This document shows positions 55,118 to 64,000 of a stretch of DNA of 64,000 bases, one piece after another. The notes beneath the pieces were generated by a model. The model was given only the letters and a program-made list of their open reading frames with translations, was not told the DNA's origin and searched no databases. The DNA lies in NCBI RefSeq assembly GCF_000214215.1, contig NC_015559.1, positions 682,001 to 746,000 on the forward strand, in the 5' to 3' direction. Numbering within the stretch: the first letter of the stretch is position 1; every line of letters begins with the position of its first letter. The DNA comes from Marinomonas posidonica IVIA-Po-181 (GTDB taxonomy: Bacteria; Pseudomonadota; Gammaproteobacteria; Pseudomonadales; Marinomonadaceae). A program made the translations under genes and the position numbers.

Positions 55118-56368
55118 ATGCAGGTCTGTGTATTGGGGGCTGGCGTTGTTGGTTTAACATCGGCTTACTATTTGGCTAAAAAAGGATTTGAGGTGACGGT
55201 ATTAGATCGTCAGCCTAGTGTGGCTTTAGAGACAAGCTTTGCTAATGCTGGACAAATATCGCCAGGTTATTCAGCACCTTGGGCGGCTCCTGGTATTCCG
55301 TTAAAGGCCATTAAGTGGCTTATGCAGAAGCATGCTCCATTGAAGATTAGCCCTGAGCCAGAAATGAAAAAATTGCTGTGGATGGGGAAGATGCTTTCTC
55401 AATGCACGGAGGGTGCCTATAACATCAATAAATCCCGCATGATGGCATTGGCTGAGTATAGCCGAGATCAATTTATCGGTTTGCGAAAAGAGTTGGGAAT
55501 TCAATATGATGATGGACAAGGTGGAACGCTGCAATTGTTCCGTAAAGATGAGCAGGTAGAAGCGGCTGCAAAAGACATTAAGGTGTTACGGGCACTGAAT
55601 GTACCTCATCAAATGCTGACGCCTGAGCAGGTGGTTGTAGCGGAGCCCGGTTTGGCCTCTGTCATTGATAAATTTAAAGGTGGCTTAAAGCTCATAGGTG
55701 ATGAGACGGGTGATTGTTATCTGTTCTGCCAATCTCTAAAAGCGGAGTGTGAGGCCTTGGGAGTGCAATTCCAGTTCAATACAGATATCCAGTCATTGTC
55801 GGTTGAGGCTGGCAAAGTCCGAGGGGTGTTTACTCAACATGGTTTGCAAGCGTTCGACACGGTTCTCGTGAGTTTAGGTAGTTACTCTAAAGAATTGTTA
55901 AAGGCCTGCGATATTGATATTCCGGTGTATCCGGTAAAGGGGTACTCCTTAACGGTGCCAATAACCAATGACGCCTATGCCCCTGTGTCTACTGTAATGG
56001 ATGAGACCTATAAGGTCGCTGTGACTCGTCTTGGTAACCGAATTCGTGCCGCTGGTACGGCGGAGTTAGCGGGTTATAACCTAGATTTACCGAAATCCAG
56101 AACCGAAACGATCAGTCATGTTGTAGAGGATTTATTTGGCCAAGGTTGTCAATTGTCTGACGCTGAATATTGGACCGGACTTCGCCCAATGACGCCAGAT
56201 GGCACGCCAGTGGTAGGGGCGACTGAGGTTAATGGATTGTATTTGAACACAGGTCATGGAACGCTCGGCTGGACAATGAGTTGTGGCTCTGCAGCAGTGA
56301 TTGCGGATATCATGGCGGGCAATAATACAGAGGTCGATTCAACTGATCTCGCGGTAGCACGTTATTAG
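55118..56368 (+). CDS. dadA: D-amino-acid dehydrogenase DadA
   Basis: DadA oxidises D-alanine and other D-amino acids to keto acids, feeding electrons to the respiratory chain at the inner membrane. The FAD-binding motif is at the very N-terminus (VLGAGVVGLTSAYYLAKKGFEVTVLDRQ). SFANAGQISPGYSAPWAAPGIP and the C-terminal WTGLRPMTPDGTPVVGATEVNGLYLNTGHGTLGWT are diagnostic. The length, 416 residues, is normal. GGAGGG lies just before the ATG. It forms an operon with the alanine racemase gene 15 bp downstream, the classical dadAX arrangement, so L-alanine can be catabolised through D-alanine. Confidence 0.95.
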   Translation: MQVCVLGAGVVGLTSAYYLAKKGFEVTVLDRQPSVALETSFANAGQISPGYSAPWAAPGIPLKAIKWLMQKHAPLKISPEPEMKKLLWMGKMLSQCTEGAYNINKSRMMALAEYSRDQFIGLRKELGIQYDDGQGGTLQLFRKDEQVEAAAKDIKVLRALNVPHQMLTPEQVVVAEPGLASVIDKFKGGLKLIGDETGDCYLFCQSLKAECEALGVQFQFNTDIQSLSVEAGKVRGVFTQHGLQAFDTVLVSLGSYSKELLKACDIDIPVYPVKGYSLTVPITNDAYAPVSTVMDETYKVAVTRLGNRIRAAGTAELAGYNLDLPKSRTETISHVVEDLFGQGCQLSDAEYWTGLRPMTPDGTPVVGATEVNGLYLNTGHGTLGWTMSCGSAAVIADIMAGNNTEVDSTDLAVARY

Positions 56369-56383
56369 TAGTAAGGAATATGT

Positions 56384-57484
56384 ATGGCTAGGCCTCTTGT
56401 TGCTAGCATCGATTTAGATGCAATTTTGTATAATTATCAGTTTGCCAAGAAGCTGCAACCGAGCTGTAAAGCTTTTGCCGTGGTGAAGAGTAATGCTTAC
56501 GGTCATGGTGCTGTGGCGGTTTCTCGCCATCTTGATGAGCAAGTAGATGCTTTTGCGGTGGCAACGATAGAAGAAGCCATTGAATTGCGTGAAGCGGATG
56601 TGAAATCGCCAATTATGTTGCTGGAAGGGGTATTTGAACAGAGCGAATGGGCTTTGTGTGAGCAGTATGGTTTTTGGGCTGCAATTGAAAATGAGCAGCA
56701 ATTATCTTGGCTGATCGAGTGTCAGGTAAATATAGAAAAAGTGTTTGTTAAGCTGGATTCAGGAATGCATCGTTTAGGTGTCGATAAAACGACGGTCAAT
56801 GATTTTGTGGTGCGATTGCGTCAAAGTGGCTTGGTGGATCAAGTCTTGTTAATGACGCACTTTTCATGTGCCGATGACTTATCGGATATGACCACCATGG
56901 AGCAATTGGCTTATTTTGAAAGTGCACGACGCGATATTGGAGAGATTGATGCCAGTGTGGCAAATTCAGCGGCAATTATGAAATGGTCTGTTCCTGAGGG
57001 GGGGTGGATCCGCCCTGGTATCATGTTATATGGTATTTCCCCTTTTGCAGGGGTGCCTGGAGTGCAGTTGGGGTTGAAGCCAGCAATGACCTTGACCTCG
57101 AAAATCATTTCAGTTCGACATTTGCAAAAAGGTGATCAAGTTGGCTATGGCCGAACCTATCAAGCAGGGGAAGCTCATCAGCTCGCCACCGTCGCAGTGG
57201 GCTACGGTGATGGTTACCCGAGGGTGACGGAAAATGGTGCACCATTAAAAGTATCGGGTCAGTCTGCCCATCTTGCAGGACGGGTATCAATGGATATGAT
57301 CACGGTACGTTTGACCCCCTCTAGCGATTTGGTTATGGAAGCGGGTCAAGAGGTTGTGTTGTGGGGCGGTGATGTGCCGGTTGAAGAGGTGGCGGATTAT
57401 GCTGGCACCATAGGCTATGAGGTGGTGACTCGAATGACTTCTCGGCCTCATTACCATTACTTTTCGGCGAGTGAATCAGCCTAA
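56384..57484 (+). CDS. alr: Alanine racemase (DadX-type)
   Basis: A PLP-dependent racemase of 366 residues. The PLP lysine is in [11 protein letters not shown] (about residues 32-42). The second catalytic Tyr is in VGYGRTY or the nearby AGRVSMDMI region of the C-terminal beta domain, and [12 protein letters not shown] marks the barrel end. As the second gene of the dadA operon it is the catabolic DadX form by context, converting L-alanine to D-alanine for DadA. It may also serve peptidoglycan synthesis if no other alr exists. A strong terminator follows. Confidence 0.94.
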   Translation: MARPLVASIDLDAILYNYQFAKKLQPSCKAFAVVKSNAYGHGAVAVSRHLDEQVDAFAVATIEEAIELREADVKSPIMLLEGVFEQSEWALCEQYGFWAAIENEQQLSWLIECQVNIEKVFVKLDSGMHRLGVDKTTVNDFVVRLRQSGLVDQVLLMTHFSCADDLSDMTTMEQLAYFESARRDIGEIDASVANSAAIMKWSVPEGGWIRPGIMLYGISPFAGVPGVQLGLKPAMTLTSKIISVRHLQKGDQVGYGRTYQAGEAHQLATVAVGYGDGYPRVTENGAPLKVSGQSAHLAGRVSMDMITVRLTPSSDLVMEAGQEVVLWGGDVPVEEVADYAGTIGYEVVTRMTSRPHYHYFSASESA

Positions 57485-57494
57485 TCTTCTTGTT

Positions 57495-57527
57495 AAACCC
57501 CTCTTTTCAGTCTGAAAAGAGGGGTTT
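57495..57527 (+). terminator. Terminator of the dadA-alr operon
   Basis: A 15-bp perfect stem (57495-57509 with 57513-57527) and a 3-base loop end in TTT. The stem is flanked by A and T, so it could also work in reverse. Confidence 0.85.
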
Positions 57528-57697
57528 GTGTAGGATTTGCACAAAATAAGCTTAAAATTCCTGCGGTTTCTTTTGAAAATACCTATCCTTTGCGTGTACT
57601 ATTTTGTGCTTTTCGTTGCATAGTAGCCGCATTCTTTTTATCGCGGCTAGCGCAGCCCTATTCGTCCAGAAATATAGAGATAGAGACTCACCCCATT

Positions 57698-60313
57698 ATG
57701 AAGAGTTCTGAGTTACGCCAATCGTTCTTATCTTACTTCGAAAGTAAGCAACACCAGATAGTTGATTCTAGCTCCTTAGTACCAGGCAATGATCCAACTT
57801 TGCTGTTTACTAATGCTGGTATGGTGCAATTTAAAGATGTGTTTTTAGGCGATGATATTCGTCCTTATACTCGTGCAACCTCATCTCAACGTTGTGTTCG
57901 TGCTGGTGGTAAGCACAATGACTTGGAAAATGTTGGTTACACGGCGCGTCACCACACTTTCTTTGAAATGTTGGGTAACTTTAGTTTTGGGGACTACTTT
58001 AAGAAAGAGGCCATTGGCTTTGCTTGGGAGTTTTTAACTCAGGTATTAAAATTGCCAACTGAAAAATTGTTGGTGACAGTGTACGCAGACGACGACGAAG
58101 CGTTTGATATCTGGCACAAGCAAATTGGGTTGCCGACGGATAAGATAATTCGTATTGGTGATAATAAGGGTGGCCGATATCAATCTGATAATTTCTGGGC
58201 AATGGGAGACACAGGTCCTTGTGGTCCTTGCTCAGAAGTATTTTATGATCACGGTGAGCACATTTGGGGTGGGCCTCCAGGGTCAGCGGAAGAAGATGGT
58301 GATCGTTTTATTGAGATTTGGAACGTCGTCTTCATGCAATTCAATCGATCTGCAAACGGTGATATGTCACCACTTCCTAAGCCTTCAGTGGATACTGGTA
58401 TGGGCTTGGAGCGTATCGCGGCGATTTTGCAAGGTGTACACAGTAACTACGAGATTGATTTGTTCCAAAATCTAATTAAGGCCTCTGCTGAAGTTGTAGG
58501 TACTGATGATTTGCAAGCGCAATCTCTACGCGTTATTGCTGACCATATCCGTTCTTGTTCTTTCATGATTGTGGATGGTGTTGTGCCGTCAAATGAAGGT
58601 CGTGGCTACGTTTTACGTCGTATCATTCGCCGTGCAGTACGTCATGGGAATAAATTAGGTCAGGCAAAACCTTTTTTCCATAAATTGGTTGCCGCACTGG
58701 ATGCTGAAATGGGCGATGCGTACCCAGAATTGCGTAAGTTAAAAGAACGTGTGACAGCGATTTTATTGAAAGAAGAAGAGCAATTCGCAAAAACGCTTGA
58801 TCAAGGGATGCGAATTTTAGAAGAAGCCATTGAAGGTTTGGCGGGCAGCAAAGTGTTGCCAGGTGAAGCGGTTTTTAAACTTTATGATACCTATGGTTTT
58901 CCAGCCGACTTGACCAATGACGTTGCGCGTGAAAATGGTTTGGAAATCGATGAAGAAGGTTTTGAGGCTGCGATGGAAGCTCAACGTGCTCGTGCTCGTT
59001 CAGCCAGTAACTTCACTATGGATATGTCCGGTAGCCTTGATTTGGACGTACAAACAGAGTTCACCGGCTATGATCAGTTAGAAGATCGGTGTGTGGTGGA
59101 AACTATCTTGCTTGATGGCGAGACGGTTGAGTTTGTTGAAGCGGGTCAGCAAGCGGTTGTGATATTGAAAAATACGCCTTTTTATGGCGAATCGGGTGGC
59201 CAGGTTGGCGATCAAGGTTGGCTGAGTGGCGGTGTGGCTTTCAAAGTTGCTAATACTACTAAACAGGGTAAAGCGCATTTGCATCATGGTGAGTTAAAAG
59301 AAGGGCGTTTGTCAGTAGGGGATAGTGTAACAGCGGAAGTAGATCGTTCTATGCGTCAAGCCACTGCTTTGAACCACTCGGCGACACATTTAATGCACGA
59401 GGCCTTACGCCGTGTATTAGGGGATCATGTGGTGCAAAAAGGGTCTTTGGTTGATTCTGAGCGTTTGCGTTTTGATTTCTCTCATTTTGAAGGCGCTACT
59501 GCGGCGGAGCTTGAGCAAATTGAAGACATGGTGAATGAGCAGATTCGTCTAAATCGCCCAGTTGAAACCGAGCTAATGGACATCGAGGCCGCGAAAGCAA
59601 AAGGCGCGATGGCCTTATTTGGTGAAAAATATGATAGTCAGGTTCGTGTTTTGACCATGGGGGCGGACTACTCTATTGAACTTTGTGGTGGTACTCACGT
59701 TAAGCGCACGGGCGATATTGGTCTGTTTAAAATTTTGACGGAGAGTGGTATTGCCGCTGGTGTTCGTCGTATCGAAGCGGTGACTGGTAAAGCGGCGGTA
59801 GAGGCTAGTCGCTCCATCGAGAGCGCGTTAAATCAGGTGGCGGGACTTGTCAAAGGCAATAAAGATACTGTACTTGAAAAAGTAACGGTACTAAATGACC
59901 AAGCTCGTGCTTTGCAAAAAGAGTTGGATGCCATTAAAGGTAAATTGGCTGCTATGGCTGGAGCTGATTTAGCGTCTCAGGCGGTAGATATTCGTGGCGG
60001 CAAACTGCTGGTTGCACAAGTTGAGGCGGATCCCAAAGCACTACGCGATATGCTAGATCAATTGAAGAGTAAGCTGGAATCCGCAGTGATTTTGTTGGCG
60101 TCAGTGAATGACGGTAAAGTGAGTTTGATTGCTGGTGTGACGAAAGAGCTGACTAAACAGGTAAAGGCAGGTGATCTTATTAAGATGGTTGCACCTTTAG
60201 TCGATGGCAAAGGTGGCGGTCGTCCTGACATGGCTCAAGCCGGTGGTAATAATCCAGATGCGCTACCAAGTGCTCTTGCCTCAGTGCCTGATTGGGTTGC
60301 TGAAAGAGTTTAA
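57698..60313 (+). CDS. alaS: Alanine--tRNA ligase
   Basis: AlaRS charges tRNA-Ala and edits misacylated Ser/Gly. The class II catalytic core is at the N-terminus ([47 protein letters not shown]). The editing domain has the zinc motif in [13 protein letters not shown] and ELCGGTHV, and the C-Ala domain includes [16 protein letters not shown] start at the ATG at 57698, which gives 871 residues and matches the family. The frame extends upstream to 57590, but those 36 residues are hydrophobic and non-homologous. It lies in the conserved alaS-lysC-csrA block. Confidence 0.97.
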   Translation: MKSSELRQSFLSYFESKQHQIVDSSSLVPGNDPTLLFTNAGMVQFKDVFLGDDIRPYTRATSSQRCVRAGGKHNDLENVGYTARHHTFFEMLGNFSFGDYFKKEAIGFAWEFLTQVLKLPTEKLLVTVYADDDEAFDIWHKQIGLPTDKIIRIGDNKGGRYQSDNFWAMGDTGPCGPCSEVFYDHGEHIWGGPPGSAEEDGDRFIEIWNVVFMQFNRSANGDMSPLPKPSVDTGMGLERIAAILQGVHSNYEIDLFQNLIKASAEVVGTDDLQAQSLRVIADHIRSCSFMIVDGVVPSNEGRGYVLRRIIRRAVRHGNKLGQAKPFFHKLVAALDAEMGDAYPELRKLKERVTAILLKEEEQFAKTLDQGMRILEEAIEGLAGSKVLPGEAVFKLYDTYGFPADLTNDVARENGLEIDEEGFEAAMEAQRARARSASNFTMDMSGSLDLDVQTEFTGYDQLEDRCVVETILLDGETVEFVEAGQQAVVILKNTPFYGESGGQVGDQGWLSGGVAFKVANTTKQGKAHLHHGELKEGRLSVGDSVTAEVDRSMRQATALNHSATHLMHEALRRVLGDHVVQKGSLVDSERLRFDFSHFEGATAAELEQIEDMVNEQIRLNRPVETELMDIEAAKAKGAMALFGEKYDSQVRVLTMGADYSIELCGGTHVKRTGDIGLFKILTESGIAAGVRRIEAVTGKAAVEASRSIESALNQVAGLVKGNKDTVLEKVTVLNDQARALQKELDAIKGKLAAMAGADLASQAVDIRGGKLLVAQVEADPKALRDMLDQLKSKLESAVILLASVNDGKVSLIAGVTKELTKQVKAGDLIKMVAPLVDGKGGGRPDMAQAGGNNPDALPSALASVPDWVAERV

Positions 60314-60321
60314 GATGTTTG

Positions 60322-60344
60322 GCCCGATGAGTCGGGCTCTTTTT
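60322..60344 (+). terminator. Terminator between alaS and lysC
   Basis: GCCCGA (60322-60327) pairs with TCGGGC (60332-60337), followed by CTCTTTTT. It is 9 bp after the alaS stop and 17 bp before lysC, so lysC needs either read-through or a promoter inside alaS. Confidence 0.75.
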
Positions 60345-60360
60345 AGGTAATGATAAGACT

Positions 60361-61602
60361 ATGGCGTTGTTAGTTCAGAAATACGGTGGTACTTCAGTCG
60401 GTACGATAGAGCGTATCGAAGCGGTGGCTGATCGAGTGCAGAGGCATAAGCAGCAAGGTGATGACATTGTTGTGGCCGTGTCCGCGATGAGTGGCGAGAC
60501 CAATCGCTTGATTGAATTGGCGAAAAGTGTTCAATCCACACCCGATGCACGCGAGATGGATGTGTTGCTGTCTACGGGGGAGCAGGTAACGATTGCTTTG
60601 TTATCTATGGCGTTGATGAAACGCGGGATTGATGCTCGTTCGTATACTGGTTCACAAGTACGTATTACGACTGACAATGCTCATGGTAAGGCTCGTATTC
60701 AAGAGATTGATACAGAGGCGATGAAAGCTGATCTTGCTCAGGGCCGAGTGTTGGTTGTGGCAGGTTTTCAAGGGGCGGATGAGTTTGGCAATATTACCAC
60801 GCTTGGTCGAGGTGGGTCTGACACTACTGGTGTTGCTCTGGCTGCGGCATTAAATGCCGATGAGTGTCAGATTTATACCGATGTGGATGGTGTATACACA
60901 ACAGATCCTCGTGTGGTGGACAGTGCCCGTCGATTAGAAAAAATTACCTTTGAAGAAATGCTAGAGATGGCCAGTCTCGGTTCTAAGGTGTTACAGATTC
61001 GATCTGTTGAATTTGCTGGTAAGTACCAAGTGCCGTTACGTGTACTGTCCAGTTTTAAAGATGGTGAAGGCACGCTAATTACAACTGATGGGGAACTTGA
61101 TATGGAACAAGCTGCGGTTTCAGGAATTGCCTTTAATCGAGATGAGGCTAAGCTTACTTTGAAAGGTGTCCCAGATATTCCTGGTGTGGCATCAAGAATT
61201 CTTGGACCAATCAGTGATGCCAATGTTGAAGTGGATATGATTGTACAGAATGTGTCAGTAGACGGTACAACCGATTTTACTTTTACGGTACATCGTAATG
61301 AATATGAATTGGCTTTGAAGACATTAAATCAAATTGCTGAAGAGTTGGGCGCGAAATCCGTATTGTCTGACGCTAAGATTGCTAAAGTATCGATTGTTGG
61401 TGTGGGGATGCGGTCTCATGCTGGAGTGGCGAGTACTATGTTTAAAGCCTTGGCGGAAGAGTCCATCAATATTCAGCTAATTTCTACTTCAGAGATTAAA
61501 GTGTCGGTGATTATCGACGAGAAATACATGGAATTGGCGGTGCGAGCATTACATTCTGCTTTCAAATTGAGTGATTCTGAAGCAGGTGTTAGCGAAGCGT
61601 AA
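60361..61602 (+). CDS. lysC: Aspartate kinase (lysine-sensitive type)
   Basis: Aspartate kinase phosphorylates aspartate at the head of the lysine, threonine and methionine pathway. The kinase domain begins with KYGGTSVG (residues 7-14) and contains GRGGSDTTGVALAAAL and CQIYTDVDGVYTTDPRVV. Two C-terminal ACT domains (about 265-400) supply feedback inhibition. It has 413 residues, the size of the monofunctional ACT-containing form found in Pseudomonas. A near-overlapping internal start for a beta subunit is possible but not evident. It stands between alaS and csrA, the usual Pseudomonadales/Oceanospirillales order. Confidence 0.96.
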   Translation: MALLVQKYGGTSVGTIERIEAVADRVQRHKQQGDDIVVAVSAMSGETNRLIELAKSVQSTPDAREMDVLLSTGEQVTIALLSMALMKRGIDARSYTGSQVRITTDNAHGKARIQEIDTEAMKADLAQGRVLVVAGFQGADEFGNITTLGRGGSDTTGVALAAALNADECQIYTDVDGVYTTDPRVVDSARRLEKITFEEMLEMASLGSKVLQIRSVEFAGKYQVPLRVLSSFKDGEGTLITTDGELDMEQAAVSGIAFNRDEAKLTLKGVPDIPGVASRILGPISDANVEVDMIVQNVSVDGTTDFTFTVHRNEYELALKTLNQIAEELGAKSVLSDAKIAKVSIVGVGMRSHAGVASTMFKALAEESINIQLISTSEIKVSVIIDEKYMELAVRALHSAFKLSDSEAGVSEA

Positions 61603-61656
61603 CAAATGAATACATAATCCTTGTTTTTTGTGATGGTTTAATTTCTGTTGAGCGGC

Positions 61657-61742
61657 TAGAATACATCTTGTAGGAAATGGCCTACATGTTTGTAGGAAGT
61701 ATCTATCAATAAAATTTTAGAATATAGCAATTACAGGGAGAT
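61657..61742 (+). promoter_or_regulatory. csrA promoter and leader with CsrA-type GGA sites
   Basis: TAGAAT at 61657-61662 is a candidate -10. The leader then reads TGTAGG (61669), CCTACA (61681) and TGTAGG (61691). The middle arm can pair with either outer arm, giving two mutually exclusive hairpins. Both outer arms continue AGGAA, a CsrA-type GGA site. A third GGA lies in the AGGGAG ribosome site (61735-61740), so autoregulation is likely. Confidence 0.55.
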
Positions 61743-61748
61743 ATTCTT

Positions 61749-61937
61749 ATGCTTATTTTGACTCGTCGTGTTGGTGAGACCTTGATGGTTGGTGACGAAG
61801 TGTCCGTTACTGTGTTGGGTGTAAAAGGGAATCAAGTGCGTATTGGTATCAATGCACCGAAAGATGTTTCTGTTCACCGTGAAGAAATTTATCTTCGAAT
61901 TCAAAAAGAGCAAGATGGACAAGACTCTGAGGATTAA
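61749..61937 (+). CDS. csrA: Carbon storage regulator CsrA (RsmA)
   Basis: CsrA binds GGA motifs in mRNA leaders and controls translation of genes for carbon flow, motility, biofilm formation and often type VI secretion. The 62-residue protein matches the family from [34 protein letters not shown] through the RNA-binding [10 protein letters not shown] segment with the critical Arg44-type residue. AGGGAG precedes the ATG. The leader carries GGA hairpins for likely feedback. A probable antagonist RNA (rsmZ-like) is encoded at 3552-3933 in the same window. Confidence 0.98.
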   Translation: MLILTRRVGETLMVGDEVSVTVLGVKGNQVRIGINAPKDVSVHREEIYLRIQKEQDGQDSED

Positions 61938-61964
61938 TTTTTTTTAAAAAAAATCCAAAAAGTC

Positions 61965-61992
61965 TTTACATGGCGTAAGAGCAGTATATACT
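61965..61992 (+). promoter_or_regulatory. Promoter of the tRNA cluster
   Basis: TTTACA (61965-61970) and TATACT (61987-61992) with a 16-bp spacer form a strong sigma-70 promoter. The predicted start is about 8 bases before tRNA-Ser, in a GC-rich CTACGCCGC discriminator typical of stable RNA genes. Confidence 0.8.
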
Positions 61993-62007
61993 ACGCCGCA
62001 CTTGTTT

Positions 62008-62097
62008 GGAGAGTTGGCCGAGTGGCCGAAGGCGCTCCCCTGCTAAGGGAGTATGGGTTAACACTCATCGAGGGTTCGAATCCCTCACTCTCCGCCA
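62008..62097 (+). tRNA. serV: tRNA-Ser (anticodon GCT)
   Basis: A 90-nt class II tRNA with GGAGAGT/ACTCTCC acceptor stem, long variable arm, TTCGAAT loop and encoded CCA. The anticodon GCT is at 62042-62044, so it reads AGC/AGT serine codons. It is first in a cluster with three tRNA-Arg, as downstream of csrA in E. coli and Pseudomonas. Confidence 0.97.
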
Positions 62098-62157
62098 TTC
62101 AAGTCAACCTTTCAGAGACTATCCTTTCTGAGTTGTAAGGTTGAAAATTGTAGTTAC

Positions 62158-62234
62158 GCATCCGTAGCTCAGCTGGATAGAGTACTCGGCTACGAACCGA
62201 GCGGTCAGAGGTTCGAATCCTCTCGGATGCGCCA
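62158..62234 (+). tRNA. argV: tRNA-Arg (anticodon ACG), copy 1
   Basis: A 77-nt cloverleaf with GCATCCG/CGGATGC acceptor stem and encoded CCA. The anticodon ACG is at 62192-62194; its A is expected to be deaminated to inosine, so CGT, CGC and CGA codons can be read. Confidence 0.97.
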
Positions 62235-62288
62235 CTTCAATTTGAAATTTCTGTAAATGGTTTTACAATCATTCTAGACATTATATAC

Positions 62289-62365
62289 GCATCCGTAGCT
62301 CAGCTGGATAGAGTACTCGGCTACGAACCGAGCGGTCAGAGGTTCGAATCCTCTCGGATGCGCCA
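62289..62365 (+). tRNA. argY: tRNA-Arg (anticodon ACG), copy 2
   Basis: Identical over all 77 bases to copy 1, 54 bp further on. It should be processed from the same transcript. Confidence 0.97.
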
Positions 62366-62388
62366 TTTAATGTCAAACAAGTAGTTAC

Positions 62389-62465
62389 GCATCCGTAGCT
62401 CAGCTGGATAGAGTACTCGGCTACGAACCGAGCGGTCAGAGGTTCGAATCCTCTCGGATGCGCCA
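62389..62465 (+). tRNA. argZ: tRNA-Arg (anticodon ACG), copy 3
   Basis: Identical to copies 1 and 2. The spacer before it (GTAGTTAC) repeats the one before copy 1, which points to tandem duplication that included spacer DNA. Confidence 0.97.
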
Positions 62466-62546
62466 TTACTACCTTTCTTATATTAACTCCCCATACACTA
62501 ATTTTTTTACATTATTTTTTTTCGGTATTCTAAGCTCTAAAAGTCA

Positions 62547-63554
62547 TTAAGCTTTTAAGATGTTTTGTATCTTTACGGTGAACTCTGCAACACTCTTGCT
62601 TTGACGCAATGCTGTTAAATTATGTTGGATGTCTGTGAATTCAAAGCGTAAATGGCCAACCCACTGCTTTAGTCGTCCTAGAGTGGCTACTTCATCATAT
62701 TCGACTTGTAGTCTTTGTGTGTATTCAGCAAAGAGTAAAGCCAGTTGGGCTTGGTGGTGAGCACATCCCTCTTCGTATGAGGCGTTTCTAATATCCTGAA
62801 ATATAAAGGGATTATTTAATGATCCTCGACCAATCATGAACTCTGTACAGCCAGTAATGGCTTTGCATCTTGTGAGCGAATCAAGGTTTGTGATGTCCCC
62901 ATTGGCGATGACTCGCATTTGAGTTTTATCTTGTATTAAGCCTATTTTTTCCCATCTTGCTGGTGGTTTATAACCGTCTTTCTTGGTTCGGCCGTGTATT
63001 GTTAAGGCATTCGTACCAGCGCTTTCAATCGCTGCAACATTATCAAATAGCTTGTCTTCATCTTCGTAGCCCAGCCGGATTTTAGCGGACACAGGAATCT
63101 CTGATGGAATCTGTTTACGGATAGCATTCATGATATTGAACAGTGTGTTTGAGTCTTGCAGTAAGACTGAGCCGCCGCCGTGACCATTAACCCGTTTTGC
63201 TGGGCAGCCAAAATTGACATCAATGTGATTGGCCCCCGCCGCGATGGCATTTGCAGCGCTTTCGGCCATGAGTTCGGCGTTGCTGCCTAGTAGTTGGGTG
63301 TGAACAGGGTGGTGATAGTCTGTTTTTGCGCTATTTTTATTCTCAGGGATGAGCTTTTTGAAGCTAGACGCCGGAATGGGGTATTGAGTGATACGAACAA
63401 ATTCCGAGACAAGGTAGTTCATCCCACCAATTTTCGAAAGTAAGGCGCGCATAGTGTGATCCATGACACCTTCCATTGGTGCAACGGCCAGTATTATGTT
63501 GCTATGCTCGGTTTCTGTGTGCAAATTTTGATTGTTTTCTAGGGAATTGTTCAC
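62547..63554 (-). CDS. dusC: tRNA-dihydrouridine(16) synthase, DusC-like
   Basis: Dus enzymes reduce uridines in tRNA D-loops using FMN and NADPH. The 335-residue protein has the DusC-like opening LAVAPMEGVMDHTMRALL and the EFVRITQ segment. The catalytic Cys is in NFGCPAKRVNGHGGGSVLL, with SAKIRLGYED, IHGRTKKDGYKPPARWEKIG and VIANGDI following. The DusC subgroup matches best by these motifs. The start codon is a GTG at 63554 with a weak ribosome site; no ATG lies between it and the conserved core. It converges on the tRNA cluster, whose transcripts are possible substrates. Confidence 0.88.
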   Translation of the reverse strand: MNNSLENNQNLHTETEHSNIILAVAPMEGVMDHTMRALLSKIGGMNYLVSEFVRITQYPIPASSFKKLIPENKNSAKTDYHHPVHTQLLGSNAELMAESAANAIAAGANHIDVNFGCPAKRVNGHGGGSVLLQDSNTLFNIMNAIRKQIPSEIPVSAKIRLGYEDEDKLFDNVAAIESAGTNALTIHGRTKKDGYKPPARWEKIGLIQDKTQMRVIANGDITNLDSLTRCKAITGCTEFMIGRGSLNNPFIFQDIRNASYEEGCAHHQAQLALLFAEYTQRLQVEYDEVATLGRLKQWVGHLRFEFTDIQHNLTALRQSKSVAEFTVKIQNILKA

Positions 63555-63711
63555 GAAATAAGTCTAACTGTTATGCAAAAAAAATATGAAACTGTTCTGG
63601 TTTGTGGTAAAAAAAGAATTACCAAATTAAGAAGATCTGTTCAAAAAATGAATATGATCACATTCGCTGCCTCTAAACAAGGCAATAATTCGTGCACATA
63701 AGGGTAGGGTA

Positions 63712-63957
63712 ATGAACGAATTGGTAAGTGAAGGTATTGGCCTGATGGTATTGGGGATGGGGTTTGTCTTCGTCTTTCTGGTAGTGCTTATTTTTGCTAC
63801 TGGCTATATGTCGTCCATTATTAATAAATTCTTTCCAGAAGTCGTTGCGGTGGCTGAGTCTAATATAGCGATGTCAAATAGCGTAACCAGTACGGCGGTT
63901 GATCCACAGATAGCGGCTGCTATTACTGCGGCTATCCACCAACATCGTAATAAATAA
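63712..63957 (+). CDS. oadG: Oxaloacetate decarboxylase gamma chain
   Basis: An 81-residue membrane protein with one N-terminal helix (about 9-33, GIGLMVLGMGFVFVFLVVLIFATGYM) and a soluble tail ending AAAITAAIHQHRNK. This is typical of OadG, the small subunit that assembles the Na+-pumping oxaloacetate decarboxylase. The size and the double helix-breaking Gly pattern (GMGFVFVFL) match the family. The next start codon lies 37 bp downstream at the window edge, in the position expected for oadA. It is divergent from dusC across 157 bp. Confidence 0.88.
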   Translation: MNELVSEGIGLMVLGMGFVFVFLVVLIFATGYMSSIINKFFPEVVAVAESNIAMSNSVTSTAVDPQIAAAITAAIHQHRNK

Positions 63958-63994
63958 TTTCTTTTAATCGCAGAACATTGTAGAGGCTGAATCT

Positions 63995-64000
63995 ATGAAA
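63995..64000 (+). CDS. Start of the next gene, probably oadA (cut by the window edge)
   Basis: An ATG-AAA with GAGG about 10 bases upstream begins 37 bp after oadG. Only two codons are in the window. The identity as the oxaloacetate decarboxylase alpha chain is inferred from the usual oadGAB order alone. Confidence 0.4.

Noticed and set aside
57590..57697. 36-residue N-terminal extension of AlaS
   Set aside because: The extension is hydrophobic and absent from the family. The ATG at 57698 gives the normal N-terminus.
62281..62466. Minus-strand open frame of 61 codons across two tRNA-Arg genes
   Set aside because: It is the antisense of two tRNA genes. This type of frame is a frequent false gene call.
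63640..63675. CRP-like site before oadG
   Set aside because: The ATATGATCACATT match to the TGTGA-N6-TCACA consensus is too weak to call.
1..64000. CRISPR array or cas genes
   Set aside because: No regularly spaced direct repeats and no Cas-like proteins were seen.
1..64000. Prophage: T6SS sheath, tube and baseplate genes as a phage tail
   Set aside because: The presence of TssJ, TssK, TssL, TssM and ClpV, and the absence of capsid, terminase or integrase genes, identify a T6SS.

Overview
The window looks like a chromosome segment of a marine gammaproteobacterium of the Oceanospirillales type; Marinomonas is my best guess. This is inferred from housekeeping gene order (fdxA, mutS, pncC, recA, alaS, lysC, csrA, tRNA-Ser, tRNA-Arg), a moderate-to-low G+C content and a candidate acrylate/3-hydroxypropionate operon of the kind found beside DMSP genes in Marinomonas and Halomonas. 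No taxonomic marker in the window proves the genus.

Layout. (1) 1-8.8 kb is core genome: ilvD, an EAL-HDOD protein, a GGA-rich CsrA-titrating RNA (rsmZ-like) next to fdxA, mutS, pncC and recA with a clear LexA box. (2) 8.85-15.4 kb holds a catabolic operon: class III CoA-transferase, enoyl-CoA hydratase, iron alcohol dehydrogenase and MmsA-type dehydrogenase, followed by an IclR regulator. Degenerate IS3-family transposase pieces lie on both sides. (3) 15.4-22.0 kb carries signalling genes: an HD-GYP response regulator and a large BarA-type hybrid kinase on the minus strand, and a divergent REC-REC-histidine kinase protein. (4) 22.3-26.3 kb is a three-gene operon that I do not recognise as a described system: a membrane sensor-like protein without an output domain, a protein joining a periplasmic sensor and HAMP-like region to an MFS transporter, and a periplasmic binding protein. 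(5) 26.3-52.7 kb is a complete type VI secretion cluster with all thirteen core tss genes. It also has a PAAR tip, a second TssC-like protein, an FHA protein, a Ser/Thr kinase, a periplasmic binding protein, a two-component system and a likely effector with a RelA/SpoT-type nucleotidyltransferase domain. (6) 52.8-64 kb returns to core genome: a coiled-coil membrane protein, recX, dadA-alr, alaS, lysC, csrA, tRNA-Ser(GCT), three identical tRNA-Arg(ACG), dusC, oadG and the probable start of oadA.

How it fits together. In many gammaproteobacteria recA, recX, alaS, csrA and the Ser/Arg tRNAs are neighbours. Here the recA side and the recX side are separated by about 46 kb of accessory genes, and recX is inverted, so the whole T6SS, signalling and catabolic block appears to sit in a split ancestral locus. 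csrA and a probable CsrA-sequestering RNA both lie in the window, and T6SS and GGDEF/EAL systems are common CsrA targets. The DNA between 8.8 and 54.4 kb is therefore best read as an acquired lifestyle island: algal-compound catabolism, environmental sensing and contact-dependent competition.
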